From Auricularia sp. M13 (Eukaryota; Basidiomycota; Agaricomycetes; Auriculariales; Auriculariaceae), in NCBI GenBank assembly GCA_037042915.1, contig CM073200.1:3530832-3594831 (forward strand): 64,000 nt of DNA, written 5' to 3'. The translations under genes were made by a program, and so were the position numbers. Below the pieces are notes generated by a model, which searched no databases, had not been told where the DNA came from, and worked only from the letters and a program-made list of their open reading frames with translations. Positions 36,002 to 47,724 of this stretch are shown one piece after another. Numbering within the stretch: the stretch's first letter is position 1; each line of letters opens with the position of its first letter.

Positions 36002-37819
36002 TTACTGCAGAAACGGAGAAATGCTAGGATGTGGCACGAAGCGGAGTGAAGAGGCTGCTGCAGGAGCATCGTCTACGAGAGGGATGACATCGGATGGGCA
36101 GACGGTTTCTTCAGGCGGCAACGTTCCATCAACGAAGTAGTTGACGATCGCCTTCGCTGTGCAGCTCGACAACGACAGCAGCGCACTATGCCCAACTGAA
36201 TCCTGAGTGAGAAGACGCATGCCCTTGAATCGCGACACGACGGCGCGAGCAGCGGAGAGGGGAGTAACGGGGTCAAACTTGCCGGAAAGCACCAATACGG
36301 GAGTGTCCAGCTTCGCAGATACAGGCCCGGTGTAGCGCGCTTTGGCCCGGATTTTCCAATTGCCGCACGTAATGCGCAAGCGGCTTAGGATGGGCCCGGC
36401 CCAGCGAGAGAGGGACGTCGCGTTCCGGACGGTCGCTGTCTCGGCAGCCACAGAGTCGGCCAAAGGCGCATAGTCAGAGCACGAGACGGCTTGCAGCGCC
36501 TCAGTGGACTGGAACCAGGGAGGGAGGCCGACGTCCAGTTGAAGCAGTGGAATCTCTGACCAAAAATTTGCGTCTCTAGTCTCCAGAGCGCGAGCAGCAG
36601 CTGCGATGCGCGCGAAACCACCAAGCGGGGCGTAGAGCGCGCTGAAGAAAACGACAAGAGCATCATCTTCCGTGACCACAGCAGGGCCGTTGAGACTGCC
36701 GGGGACAGGCAAGGGCTCCTCTCGAATGCCGGCGAGAATGCGATCGAGGCGGCGGGCGACAGCGCTGGCAGTCTTTTCCCAGATTGCGCATTTGCTGGCT
36801 CCCGCCTGCGCACAGTTGGTGAAGAAGGTGTCCATTACCTTATCCGCGTCCTTGATAGAGTCGAAGTAGGTCCCCTTTTGCCAGGGAACACCGTCAACGA
36901 CGCCATCGAGAATCATGCGGCCAACTTTGTCAGGATACAGCGCGGCGAAATATTGTGCAAGGAGTGTTCCATAGCTCTGAAGAACGGTGAGAATCGAGTG
37001 CACCACACAGAGAAAGATCTCACGAGGCCATAGTAGTTGAGCTTCGGTCTGACCCAGCTTCTCGACGATGCGCAACATGTCGGTGGCAACGCTCTTCGTG
37101 TCGACGAATCGCCCAATCCCCCACTCTTCCGCGCTCGCGCCGGGGTCCTCCTTCCCATTACCGCCCAATGCGCTCTCGCACACGGCGCTGAGGACCTGGT
37201 CGCGCGCACGAGCCTTGGGGATGCTGCCGTCACGCACGCGCACGAGGTTGATTTCCGTGCGATGCCAGGCGTCCGACTGCTCCGGCGACGCAAAGCATCG
37301 CGCGATCGGCGTGGTGGCCCCAGTGCCGCGTGGGTCGAACGTCAGGACGTCGTACTGCGGGCCAAACAAGCTGGCCAGCGCGGGCCCGCTGGTGAGCAGG
37401 AATTGAGTGCCAGCCCCACCGGGGCCACCCGGGTTGACGATAATGGAGCCTTTCAGGGCGAACTGAGTACATTGAAACCTTACGAGACCTGTGACCTTTC
37501 AGACCTTTGTAGTTCTCCTTGTCGGTCGCAGGGATCATCTGCAGAGCAACCTGAATCTTCGGTCCGCTTGGGGTCGCGTAATCGAGCGGCAGGTTCAGTC
37601 GTGCGCATTGTTGCCCGTTGAAGCATGGTGTCCAGGAGATGTTGTCGGAAGGGCTGAGCTGCAGCGTCGATGAGATCGACGCCCGCATGTCCTGCCAATT
37701 GGAATATCGCTTACCGCATACCAGTCAAAGAAGGAAGGGGACGCCTGGCGGGGAAAAAGTGGATGGAACGCCTGCGCGGACGCGAAGGTGACGAAAACTG
37801 TCCAGAGCAAGCGAAGCAT
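36002..37819 (-). CDS. Secreted S33-type peptidase / TAP-like alpha-beta hydrolase
   Basis: Predicted extracellular aminopeptidase of the prolyl/tripeptidyl type. Signal peptide MLRLLWTVFVTFASAQA at 37819, then ISWTPCFNGQQCARLNLPLD, oxyanion region IIVNPGGPGGAGTQFLL, YDVLTFDPRGTGATTP, nucleophile elbow ending SYGTLLAQYFAALYPD, DGVVDGVPWQKGTYFDS, catalytic Asp in VLVLSGKFDPVTPL, and His in TQDSVGHSALLSLSSC. A C-terminal TAP-like stretch ends HPSISPFLQ-stop at 36002. Four exons, about 540 residues, usual for the family. The G-x-S junction (W/G before SYGT) crosses an intron of about 50 nt. A TATAAAA lies about 45 nt upstream of the ATG. Exact specificity cannot be read from sequence. Confidence 0.85.
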
Positions 37820-37860
37820 AGTAGGATGGGGCCGCGGTGCCCGTCCTCGTTGCTGGATGC

Positions 37861-37867
37861 TTTTATA
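37861..37867 (-). promoter_or_regulatory. TATA box of the S33 peptidase gene
   Basis: TATAAAA on the minus strand, 42-48 nt upstream of the ATG at 37819. Confidence 0.5.
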
Positions 37868-38214
37868 CTATAGAGGGTCGGACCGCAGCAGTCTGCACTG
37901 CATCCTGTCATCCCTGTCAGTGTCAAGCAATCCTATCCGGGCGCGATGATAAATTCGTGGGGCATGTGCACGTGATCGTGGAAGGGTTGCGGTGTCGTGA
38001 GCTGGACGCGTTCTACCGGCCAATAATCCCAAACACAGCACCAAGGCTCAGAGCATGGTCCAACATTCTTTGAGCAGGCAGAGTAAGTATTAATGCAAGG
38101 ACCTGCAAGGACTCACCGGCACGATGGCATTGAAGAAAAGGTCGGCCATCCAGCTGCGCATGGCAGTGCCAACGTTCTGCATCCGACAGAGGCGGCGACA
38201 TCGCTTGACTTCAG
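37868..38214. other. Divergent spacer, S33 peptidase and CK1-like kinase
   Basis: Upstream sequence of both genes. A short kinase 5' exon could hide here (ATG at about 38124 opens MALKKRSAIQLRMAV), but no clean join to 38215 was seen. Confidence 0.35.
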
Positions 38215-39374
38215 ATGAAGCTCTACCTCGACAAGATCATCGATTACGGAGGCTTCAGCAGGGTCTATGTTTCGCGCGTCATCTCGTGCTCGAGGATGCA
38301 TCAGCTGAAGCCCGGCGATTTGGTCGTCGTGAAGAAGTCTCATGTCACCAAACACGTTCGCAACGCGACGCTGCACCACGAGGCGTCTGCGCTCCTCGTC
38401 CTCAAAGGACATGTCAGCATACCGACCGTGTACGCCTGGGGCCGCTCGCAATACTATGAATATCTGGCCATGGAACAGCTCGGCGAAGACCTATCGTCCG
38501 TGCTCCACGCAGAAGGAGGGTTGACAATGCGGTCTCTCGTTGGACTTGTCTGCCAGATGCTCGATGCGGTCCATCATGTGCATTCTCACGGAATCCTGCA
38601 CTGCGACATCAAGCCCGACAACTTTTTATTGCCGCTACCCACCACGCTTGGCCTTCCGAGGAACGGCACCGCGGAGTCGTCGTTGGGCCAAATCAAGCTC
38701 ATCGACTTTGGCCTGGCTCGCCCGTGGCGAAATTCTGTAACACAGCTCCATGTCCCCAAAGGCACGATACCTGGCCTCATGGGCACAGCGCTATACGCCA
38801 GCATCGCCATCCACAATCATCATCGCCCTTCCAGGCGCGACGACATCGAGTCACTTGCGTACACTATTGTGAAGCTCCTACGGGGCAGGCTGCCATGGAG
38901 GGAGACTAAGCAGCACGATCTCTTGCGCGTGAAGCTGGCTTGGAGGGGGCAAGCATCTGCTTGGGCTATCCGCCCGTATTCGTGGATTTCTTCGATTATG
39001 CCCGTGCGATGGCTTTCGATGCCGAGCCTGACTATGTTTTCTGGAGACGCCGTTTCGAGGCCGTCATTATCAGTGGCGACGAGGACTCTGCCAACCGCCT
39101 AGTCGGCAAGCCAGGTGGCTCCATCGAGCCATGCATTCCAGACGCTGCGGATGTGAAGCTTTTGTCGTCAAAAAACGACGATGATGAGCTGAACGACAGC
39201 GACGATCACTGGATCCCGACCTCGACATGGCCGCCGCCACACTGTGTCAAGGACGAAGAGCTTTTCGGTGACGAGGAAGCCATGGTCAGGGCACATCTTG
39301 AGCGGATTGAGGAGCCTCCCGCAATGGAGCGCCGGTGGCTGAGATCGCATTGTGTTGAGGTTATGTGTTCGTGA
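38215..39374 (+). CDS. Divergent casein kinase 1-like protein kinase
   Basis: Ser/Thr kinase with CK1 layout. ATG at 38215; modified glycine loop IIDYGGFSRVYVSRV, catalytic-loop HCDIKPDNFLL, metal-binding IDFGLARPW, ALYASIAIHNHHRPSRRDD (CK1-type segment replacing the APE motif), YTIVKLLRGRLPW, and YPPVFVDFFDYARAMAFDAE-PDYVFWRRRF (CK1 signature at the end of the domain). A short acidic tail (NDDDELNDSDDHW) ends EVMCS-stop. Nearly intronless. HCD replaces HRD, and the insert between DFKPDN and DFG is longer than usual. Near 38943 the frame slips once, TGG-GAG-GGG being read as TGG-AGG-GGG (one G short). Resembles lineage-expanded agaricomycete CK1-like kinases rather than Hrr25. Confidence 0.75.
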
Positions 39375-40446
39375 AATAGGGCTCGCTTGGCTGTAACGGG
39401 CCCGATTGAAAAGTTCGCCGCCGACGCTAGAAGTTTTCGTGAGGCGGGACGATCATCGTTCATGCACCGTGTACACGAAACTGCGCGTACTGGCCAATTG
39501 CACTCTGAAGGCTTGCTGCTGGACAGCCTACACCTTCGCGGACGTTAAAGGTCTGCCGCCGTCTTGTGCACTAGAAGTCCTCGTCGTGAGGCGTGGTCGT
39601 AGCAGACAGCGCCAAGAGCGTTGGTGGGTCTGGAACGATCTAGCCTGCCGAAACTAGCGCCAAATACTGGCTACCCATCGGGCCGGCTAACCAGAGACTT
39701 CAACACGTGCATTACGACGGGCAGGCAAAGCATGCTCTGAGGTCGTCATCGCGGTGCATGGGTGGGAGTCTGACTGGTACTCTTTTAACGTGCGAAGTGA
39801 TTCAAATTGTCCCTCAATATAGAGAGGATTCTGCTACCAAATGGTGGTATTGCAGATCTAAAAAGGTCCATATATTGGATCAGATTCGAGTTCAGAATTG
39901 ACAGTGACACCGGGGGAGCTCGGGATGGCGTGAACAGTTCAATCCTGGTTAGAGATCGTCATATGGATCTCTTTCGTGGGAACTTCGGATCGCTCTTTCG
40001 ATCACTTTCCTCCATTGCAGACATAGACTTTGTTTCTAGCGATGAGAATGTGAAAAGTCGTCTGCGCGGGAATGACGGTAATTCTAACGGAGGCACCGTA
40101 TACTACTACTACTACTACTACTACTACCAACCACTTTGACAGAGTTTGACCCACATTACAGTACCGAGTGCTCCTTGACGTAACCTTGGAATCCTTGAAT
40201 GAGCAGTCAAAAAACCATCAGCATACCCATTATAGTACATGTAGAGCACTTGCCCTACTAGATTCAGACCGGAGCGGTTGCACTATGCTTATGTACACAT
40301 GAAAGCGTTGTAGAACAGCACGACAGCTTACAAGATGAAGAAGAAGCAGGCGGTAGCAAGAGGTTGTCCGAGAAACGACGTGGTACGGAGACACAGAATA
40401 CAGCGTTGTTTGGAGATTGGTCGTAGGGAAGAAATGGGTGACATCG
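39375..40446. other. Intergenic, convergent, no gene seen
   Basis: 1.07 kb between the kinase and the duplicated-module gene. AT-richer than surroundings and holding a TAC microsatellite. Frames are short. Confidence 0.45.
40101..40127 (+). repeat. (TAC)9 microsatellite
   Basis: Nine perfect TAC units in non-coding sequence. Confidence 0.95.
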
Positions 40447-41692
40447 TTACTTGCCAACTATAAATGCAAGTCAGTACTAGAAAACGGGGAGCGGTTATTT
40501 ACGAGGAGCACTCACGGTGGGCATCGATCTCGGCAATGTGCTCACGCAGCATCACATGGCGCGGGAGTTGTGAGTCTTGTCGAGTGGCCACTGAGGATCC
40601 CGTCAGTCAACGTCAAGGGTCGGGCACAATGACAACGGCCCAACATACGGAAATCGCGGTCCGATTGCACGGACGCCTCGAGCGCTTCAGTCTCCCACAG
40701 ACGATGCAAGCCAGCCTCGATAACGGGAAGAGCGTCGGCGCCGGTGTCCGCGTAGCCCGACGCGCCTTCCGAGCGTGCAATGACGATGTCGCCGCGCCAG
40801 ACGAGGCGGCCGGCAGGCGGCTCGTCGGCGCCTGTCGAGATCCGCATCGCGCTCACGTTGACCGGCAGCGTGGGCGACAGATTGTAAAAGACGTGGTACT
40901 CGGTGATCAGGCCGGGGATATTATGATGGCGGTCGGGCGCGACGAGCATCTGCATGCGCGTCGTCGCGATCGCGGGGCCAAAGACATGCCAGAGGTCGGC
41001 GCGCGCTGGAGGAAGGAGTGGATGGCGCGCGCGCCCTCCTCGGAGAACACCAGCGGGATGTTGCGCGGTTCCGAGCCGTCCGCGGGGAGCAGAAGAACGC
41101 GGTGGGTGCGGTACGCGTCCAGCTCACGGATCTCCTCGCGCAGCGTTTGGTAGCGCTGCAGCCGCAGCGGCGTCGTGCTGAGCCAGCTGCGGTCCTCCTC
41201 CAGGTACTGCTCGAGCCGGCGCTCGATCCAGGCTTGCAGCAGCATGCGCTCGACGGCCGCGATCAGGCGCGCCATCTCGGGCACGTCGATGTGGCCGTAG
41301 CCGTGCTGACGGCCGTGCCAGCGCGCGAGCACCATATCTCCGCGCCAGAATATCCGATTTTCGGGATGATGGAGGCCCAGAGTTCCCAGAGCAAAGCCAT
41401 TGGGATGAAGCGAAGGCGAGACTGAGTAGAAGAGGTGAAAGTATTCTGGGGAGGCATCTGGGGCGGCGAGCGAGCGTAGCGCGATAGGCTGAAGCTTGAT
41501 TCGACTGGGATCGTGTGGATGAGAGAATAAGGCCTCCAGGTCTGGCGCTAGGGGGCGCGCCCAGCAGTTGATAGCATAGGCGCCATCGTATTTGCACAGC
41601 GCGTCGACGAGTCTGGGTGGAGAGCCATCGACGGCAAAATACAGCATGCGGCGGGCGGAGGATGCATTGACCGGGCTGGGCGCGGTGCTCAT
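40447..41692 (-). CDS. Hypothetical protein with two copies of an unknown module
   Basis: ATG at 41692 (MSTAPSPVNASSARRML). The protein is two repeats of roughly 170 residues. Matching landmarks: LYFAVDGSPPR against LLLPADGSEPR; YFHLFYSVSPSLHPN against EYHVFYNLSPTLPVN; RIFWRGDMVLARWHG against RLVWRGDIVIARSEG; TLREEIRELDAY against MLREHIAEIDAH. The second repeat is completed by two short final exons (ATRQDSQLPRHVMLREH then LGK-stop at 40447). Predicted soluble, no signal peptide or membrane span. I know no named domain for this; similar uncharacterised agaricomycete proteins begin with a LPADGS motif. Near 41003 the frame slips once between SFLQ and ARADLWHVFG, as if CAGGCG were read CAGCG. 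Two reading-frame-preserving introns support a real gene. Confidence 0.62.
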
Positions 41693-42110
41693 TGCACTGA
41701 GCGAGTTGGAGGAATGGTTATTATCGCATGGGCGACATGCGGCTGCCTCGTCGACCTTTGAGCAGCAGGCGGCCGGAACGTCCCGAGCCTTGAAGCGTTC
41801 ATTTTTGTCCGGAGACAAAAGATTCTGATTATTGCGTAGCTCATTTCAGGCGGCATGGAGGGTATAAGTACGGCAAATAGGTGCCATTAAAAAATGCAGT
41901 GCGCCACCTGGCCGAATTGAGCAACTAAGCAACGCCAGTCATCGGCGGCCAGGCCGTGCGGCTGGACAGTGACAATAATCCAACCTGTGGCTTGGCCGAT
42001 ATATTCAAACAACGTCCGAAGGATAAAACTGGGTGGTACACAGCGTGCAGATGGGAGAGATGGGGGAGCATGGAGAGCCAGACAAAGGAAAGTGGAATGC
42101 CGAACGTGTT
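41693..42110. other. Intergenic, no gene seen
   Basis: Upstream of the duplicated-module gene and downstream of the UPF0357 gene. Nothing coding recognised. Confidence 0.4.
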
Positions 42111-42681
42111 TCACAGCCTCGTAATCGCCTTTCGAGTCCAACGGCATGCCTGCGGAATGGTCATACGCGTGAGCACCGCGAGCAAGGGTCAGAAACGGGT
42201 AGCGAGCTCACCAGACGGGTCGATGCCGTTGCGGGCGAGGTAGCGCTGCTGCCTGATGAGTCTGGCCTGGTCGAACCTGGCCGCAGCAGCGTCAATCTGA
42301 TTGCGGGATAGCGAGTGGCAGCCAAATGGACGCACGAAACGTGTTCCCGGCGCATGATGTCGTTCACTTCCTCCGCACCACGCTCGTCCAGGCCCGTCCG
42401 CGCGTCGCCGCCAAAGATGTTCTGCTCAGGTCAAACGTGCTGGACGTCAGGCCCGCCGCCGCCTGGTCGCTGAACGACTGGCCCGGCAGCGGCGAGTAGG
42501 CATAGTGCCGGAAGTACGGCAGCCTGTTCGCCACGCGCGGCGGGACGAGCGGCGCCAGCTTCGAGCGCTGCCGGTACACCACTGTCCGCGCATTGAGCAC
42601 GCTGAATATAAGGGATGAAATGGGCTCACATATGGCGAGAACGGCTATTACGGACGCAAAGGCCGATAGGAAGAAATACAT
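42111..42681 (-). CDS. UPF0357 (DUF2015) family small membrane protein
   Basis: Small conserved fungal protein of unknown function. ATG at 42681 starts MYFFLSAFASVIAVLAICEP (single N-terminal membrane segment), followed by PYFRHYAYSPLPGQSFSDQA, GLTSSTFDLS, NIFGGDARTGLDERGAEEVN, DIMRREHVS, FDQARLIRQQRYLARNGIDP, SGMPLDSK and AITRL-stop at 42111. The block DxRxGLDERG..EI..IM...VSFDxAR is the family signature. Two introns (GTGCGTCC.. and GTGAGCTC..) join in phase. Two single-base slips break the raw frame, at about 42424 (a base short after GACCTGAGCAG) and about 42129 (an extra A in CGAAAGGCG). About 150 residues. Its start is only 63 bp from NNF1. Confidence 0.75.
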
Positions 42682-42744
42682 GGCGGATGGGTGGATGAGA
42701 GCGTGAGAGTCGGAGTTGCTCGGAGGAAACGCGTCTCAAGCTCC
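42682..42744. promoter_or_regulatory. 63-bp bidirectional spacer
   Basis: Shared space between the outward-facing start codons of the UPF0357 gene and NNF1. It must hold both 5' leaders or the promoters overlap the coding regions. No TATA box. Confidence 0.55.
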
Positions 42745-43583
42745 ATGCCTCCCGAACACGAACAGACGCCGGTGCCGCGGACGGTGGGCACGTCCGAGCG
42801 CTACTCCAAATTCGTCGACGCGTTCAAGCACACGACCTCCGCCGCGACGACGCGCTGGACGTGCGTGCCCTTCCTGCAAGCTGCCTTCAACTGACCGCGC
42901 TGCTGCAGCTACGAAGACGTCTGCGCGTGCTTTCCCAGCTACTGCGCAGAGGCCCAGGAGCAGGCCGCGGAGCTGCGCATAGACATTGGCAAGATGATGG
43001 CCGCCCACATTGCTGAGCACGGCCAGAGCTATCTTGACGGCTACAACGCCGGTCCCGCCATCGACGCGCTCCACGAGGCAGCCGCGGCCGCGAAGCAGCG
43101 CGACCCGAGTGCGCCACCGCCCAAGGACGCATGGCGTCCGAACCTTGAGCCGCGCGCCGTCATTCGCGCCCGTCTGGCGCCGCTCATGGAGAAGGAGCGC
43201 GTGCGCATGATGCATATACTGGAAGAGGTGCTGTCGTCGTGCATACTCGCAAAGTCTTATGCACTGATTATTGTTTGCATAGTTGGAGGCGGAGAACGCC
43301 GAGCTGGCTGCCCAGCTGGAGGCGAACAACGCCGCGAAGGCAGAGGCGGACGAGCAAGTCACCCGCATGCTCGACGGGCTCGACAGGGTATCCTTGCCCT
43401 CCATCACCTCTCGCCCTGCATTATGCTTACCGCGTATCACAGGCCGTGCATAAATGGTCGAGTTTACCCGTCGCCGACATCGAAGCATGGGCAATCGACG
43501 CCCTCGAGAACAGACCGTTGCACGACTGGCCGGCCGGCGCCCATCCATCGTCCGATCCCCACTCGTCGTCGACATCGCAGTGA
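42745..43583 (+). CDS. NNF1: Kinetochore MIND/Mis12 complex subunit Nnf1
   Basis: Part of the four-protein Mis12/MIND complex that links centromeric chromatin to the Ndc80 complex. Start MPPEHEQTPVPRTVGTSERY at 42745, then SKFVDAFKHTTSAATTRWTY, EDVCACFPSYCAEAQEQAAE, MMAAHIAEHGQSYLDGYNAG, LEPRAVIRARLAPLMEKERV, a coiled coil LEAENAELAAQLEANNAAKA, and PVADIEAWAIDALENRPLH ending SSSTSQ-stop at 43583. The Nnf1 domain occupies about residues 12-150. Four exons, about 225 residues, normal size. ATG preferred over upstream GTG. Confidence 0.82.
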
Positions 43584-44061
43584 TATTTGATTCCATGTAC
43601 GATTTAGGTGTACTTCTTGCTCTGTAATCTATTCCGTCCTCTGCTCATATTTTCAGGCGATGGATCCCTCGGATATCCGCGGCGGTGCGTGCTGTTTTCC
43701 CCCTACCCTGTCCTGATTTAATTGTTGCAAATATGCAGTTGATGAGGATTTGGTTGACCATGCAATCCAACCGCGATTTATATATGACTGTCACTGAAGC
43801 CGCAGCAGGTCGCACGCAATCACACAAGGAGTCATGTCATGTACGCCGTGCCTTGCGTCTGGATTTGTTCATTCGAATTAACCCCGCTATGCTCGTCACA
43901 AGACGCGTAACCACACCGCCGTTGACTTCCTCGTACCCCTCGGCATTGCATCTACTGTATAAAGTAGGGACAAATTATTTTGCATCGGCGTGGCCGCGTA
44001 CGCCTACCTGAGCGCTGCAGGAACGCCGCTTCCCTGGATCGGACGGCTGAGACTGGCTGCG
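43584..44061. other. Intergenic, no gene seen
   Basis: AT-richer stretch after NNF1 and before the esterase remnant. No missing 5' exons of the esterase could be found here. Confidence 0.4.
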
Positions 44062-44400
44062 ACTGGCTGCAGTTAATTCCCTCTGCGACTTATCTCTGGT
44101 ACTACCTGTCTGTGGCGCGCAAGCTCGCTCTCCCGCCGTCTAAGCGACGAATTTTACCGTCTCTTCGTCATCCCTGACATGAATCACTGCGGCCAAGGCC
44201 CGGGCGCATGGATGTTTGGCCAGATGAGTTGGGCCAATTGGTCCAACTCGCCTGATTCGAATGTGCTCTTCGCGCTGGTGGACTGGGTTGAGAAGGGGGA
44301 AACGCCTGAGACGTTGCGTGGCTCAACGGACGGCACGATCGACAACTCGACAACCCCGAGCACGAGACTGCACTGCAAGTACCCGGCGCGGAGCGTGTAA
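44062..44400 (+). pseudogene. 3' remnant of a feruloyl esterase/tannase gene
   Basis: Only the C-terminal part of a tannase-family (feruloyl esterase B/tannase) protein is recognisable: LIPSATYLWYYLSVARKLAL, then in another frame LSDEFYRLFVIPDMNHC with the catalytic His in MNHCGQGPGAWMFGQ, then NVLFALVDWVEKGETPETLR, and RLHCKYPARSV-stop. The Ser and Asp regions, the signal peptide and all upstream exons are missing from the 1 kb before. The frame also changes once near 44140. Judged a gene remnant; a gene split by an assembly gap is the other possibility. Confidence 0.72.
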
Positions 44401-44704
44401 GGCCGATGCGGAGGATTGGGTGTGTTACAGCGCCTTGAAACATTGCCAGCACGAATTTCCGAACTGGCGCTCAATTGCCACATGATCTCACTGTTTTAAT
44501 CGTTGCTCCCAGCTCATTACTCTCCTTCGACTCCACCGTACTACATCAAATAATGGTTTTGTCCTGGTTATTACCCCTTGAACATGGAAGATATTGCTTT
44601 GGTGAAGGGAATGCCAGCCCGGCCCGGCGGAGCTATGTGCACATTGCTGGCAATTTCCGAGTTGGAGCGAGAGTTTTCCCGACATCGGGGAAACCCGTTA
44701 GGGA

Positions 44705-44822
44705 TTGCCATGCTCTTGCCATGATCAAAATATGATGGCAAGGACCACATTCAAATGCAATAGTACGATGGCAGTTTGCCATGCGTTTGTAATGCCAATG
44801 TAATGTCCAGGCAAAATGGCAA
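44705..44822. repeat. Cluster of TTGCCAT / ATGGCAA palindromic words
   Basis: TTGCCAT at 44705, 44716 and 44776, ATGGCAA at 44735 and 44816, plus ATGGCA at 44768 forming the near-perfect hairpin ATGGCA-GTT-TGCCAT. Arms at 44716-44722 and 44735-44741 form another stem with a 12-nt loop. Confidence 0.6.
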
Positions 44823-45676
44823 ATTCACATGGGAAAGTACAAGAATCACAATGTCATCTTCTGAAGTGCCTCTTGCCCAGTTATTGACCGGCACATATGG
44901 TGCGCTAGTGCAGGCTTGCGTGCTCAAATTCGGGCCGGTATCGCAACAAAGAAGGAATGCAAAGAAACGAGTGGATTGGTAGCATGGGTGAGTAACTAAT
45001 GCACAACGAGGAGTCCAGTGCCCAGGGGTGGAGGCCCGTGGTTTAGCGAGCGGACGGAGGCGGCGCGCACACGCCGCGGGGTCGGGGATGCGGAAACTAT
45101 GATAGTCGACACAATAATATACAGCATGACGCAAATCTATATGACCGTCAGTGAGAATGACACTGCAGGTTGAAAAGAATGTGACATACAATGACTACGA
45201 TGATACAGGCGTCCGATGGTTGCGAATCTAAGCAAAAAAAAGGTTAATGACCAAATCAAGACGAGGACAAGACCCTGGGTGGATAGAACTAGGTGCAGCA
45301 AGGTTCAGAGGGGCAGGCATATGCGGAGCCACAGGTCAGAGCAAAGCAGAGCACGAGAACCAGTATATCAAATGCAAGAGAGCGGAGCAGCAGTGACCAG
45401 TGCACCAGAGACAGAGCAGTAAGGACTCGAGCAACCGGGTCAAAGAAGAGCTGCACGCGCATGACGAAAACATCGAAGCGAAGTAGGCGATATGGCGCTT
45501 TTCGGGGGCTTGAGTAGTTTGCTATGCTTGAAGTCTTGCGGATACGCTGTGAAAGCGCAGATGCGGCAAAAAGACGGCTGAAGTGGGCAGCAGAGGCTGA
45601 GGAAACGTGACATTGTAGAACGGGGGGAGGACGAGAGCAAGTTGCGTTCCAAGTCCGACCCAACCATTTGATCTCA

Positions 45677-46012
45677 TCACGGCCCACCGCTCCATGATGC
45701 TGACTCCGCAGCGCTCGCACCCCGTATACCAACGGCGAACTTCGCGTCGTCCACCTTGTAATTCCATATGTATACAGTACAGGGATGCACTCCGAGTGTC
45801 AACATGGCTTCAGAATAGAGATTTAGTCGTAGGGATTGCTCATAGACTTCCCACACGCCGGGAATCGGCTGGCATGAGCCCAGCAAGGTTACCATGTCCT
45901 TGCCATAGGCCGGATCATGGCCATAAGATGGTAAACCCCGCAATGCACGGCAATTGAAAACGGTTTTCCCCGATGGAACCACCTCCACCTCGCTGAACCA
46001 GCTCATCCACAC
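45677..46012 (-). CDS. Unassigned open frame, possible exon
   Basis: 111-residue frame reading MSWFSEVEVVPSGKTVFNCR, LRGLPSYGHDPAYGKDMVTL, PGVWEVYEQSLRLNLYSEAM and HPCTVYIWNYKVDDAKFAVG. Aromatic and hydrophobic spacing look protein-like, better than other frames in this gap. No family recognised, no ATG at the very start (first Met is internal), no neighbouring exons found. May be a fragment. Confidence 0.27.
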   Translation of the reverse strand: MWMSWFSEVEVVPSGKTVFNCRALRGLPSYGHDPAYGKDMVTLLGSCQPIPGVWEVYEQSLRLNLYSEAMLTLGVHPCTVYIWNYKVDDAKFAVGIRGASAAESASWSGGP

Positions 46013-46720
46013 CGACCTCGCATGACCAGGTCATCCTGGTCTATTCCTAGTTGTGCAAGGCGCCATATGCTCGCCTGCCGTAAACCAACGAGGGTTCGAG
46101 CGGCTTCTTGCTATTTTGACCCTGCGCTCCAACTGGCTCCCTCAGGCTCCTGGCTTCCTATGATCGACTCGAGTAATCTTTGTTGCTTCAGACTCACGCT
46201 CTGACTCTCAAAGAGCGCTGGCATTCTTTTCTGTCCGAAAACTACCAGCCTCGATCGTCAACTCTACTGGACCAGACTGGACCTGCTTCAGAGCTGCTTT
46301 GACTCCGATCTCCTTGGTGCCAATCACACCCGCCGCAACCATCATCGCAATAGCCGCTGACTGTATTCTGTGCGATCAAGTCTTCTCCGGTTTGTTATGC
46401 GCCGCCCATCGACCAAGCCAATCTGAGCATCTTCGGCGGACACGTGCTCTGAACATGCATTCAGCATTCGAAGCGTCGGCTGAGTTTCCTCGGACCGACG
46501 TTGAATCAGCCCCATGGGGGCAAAGCGTTTTTCACCACGTATCAAGGAATATTGTCTGGTATTCCGCTGTCTTGCATCACGCGCCAGTGGCCCTCACGAC
46601 ATCGCAATGCTATTAATATCTTTTGGGACAGGTTGGAGCGTCGTTCTGAGCAGTATTTATGTGCTGTGGATGCGCAAATGCAAAGACCAATTCCCATTGC
46701 CCGTTGTACGACTTCCAGCC

Positions 46721-47724
<1,004 letters not shown>

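Larger units (their letters stand above)
44401..46720. other. 2.3-kb gene-poor region
   Basis: No firm gene. It holds the TTGCCAT/ATGGCAA cluster at 44705-44822 and one protein-like frame at 45677-46012. Everything else is short frames without family pattern. The last 300 bases are the xylanase promoter. Confidence 0.4.

Noticed and set aside
46080-46110. tRNA B-box-like GGGTTCGAGC
   Set aside because: No matching A box and no acceptor or anticodon stem could be folded around it.
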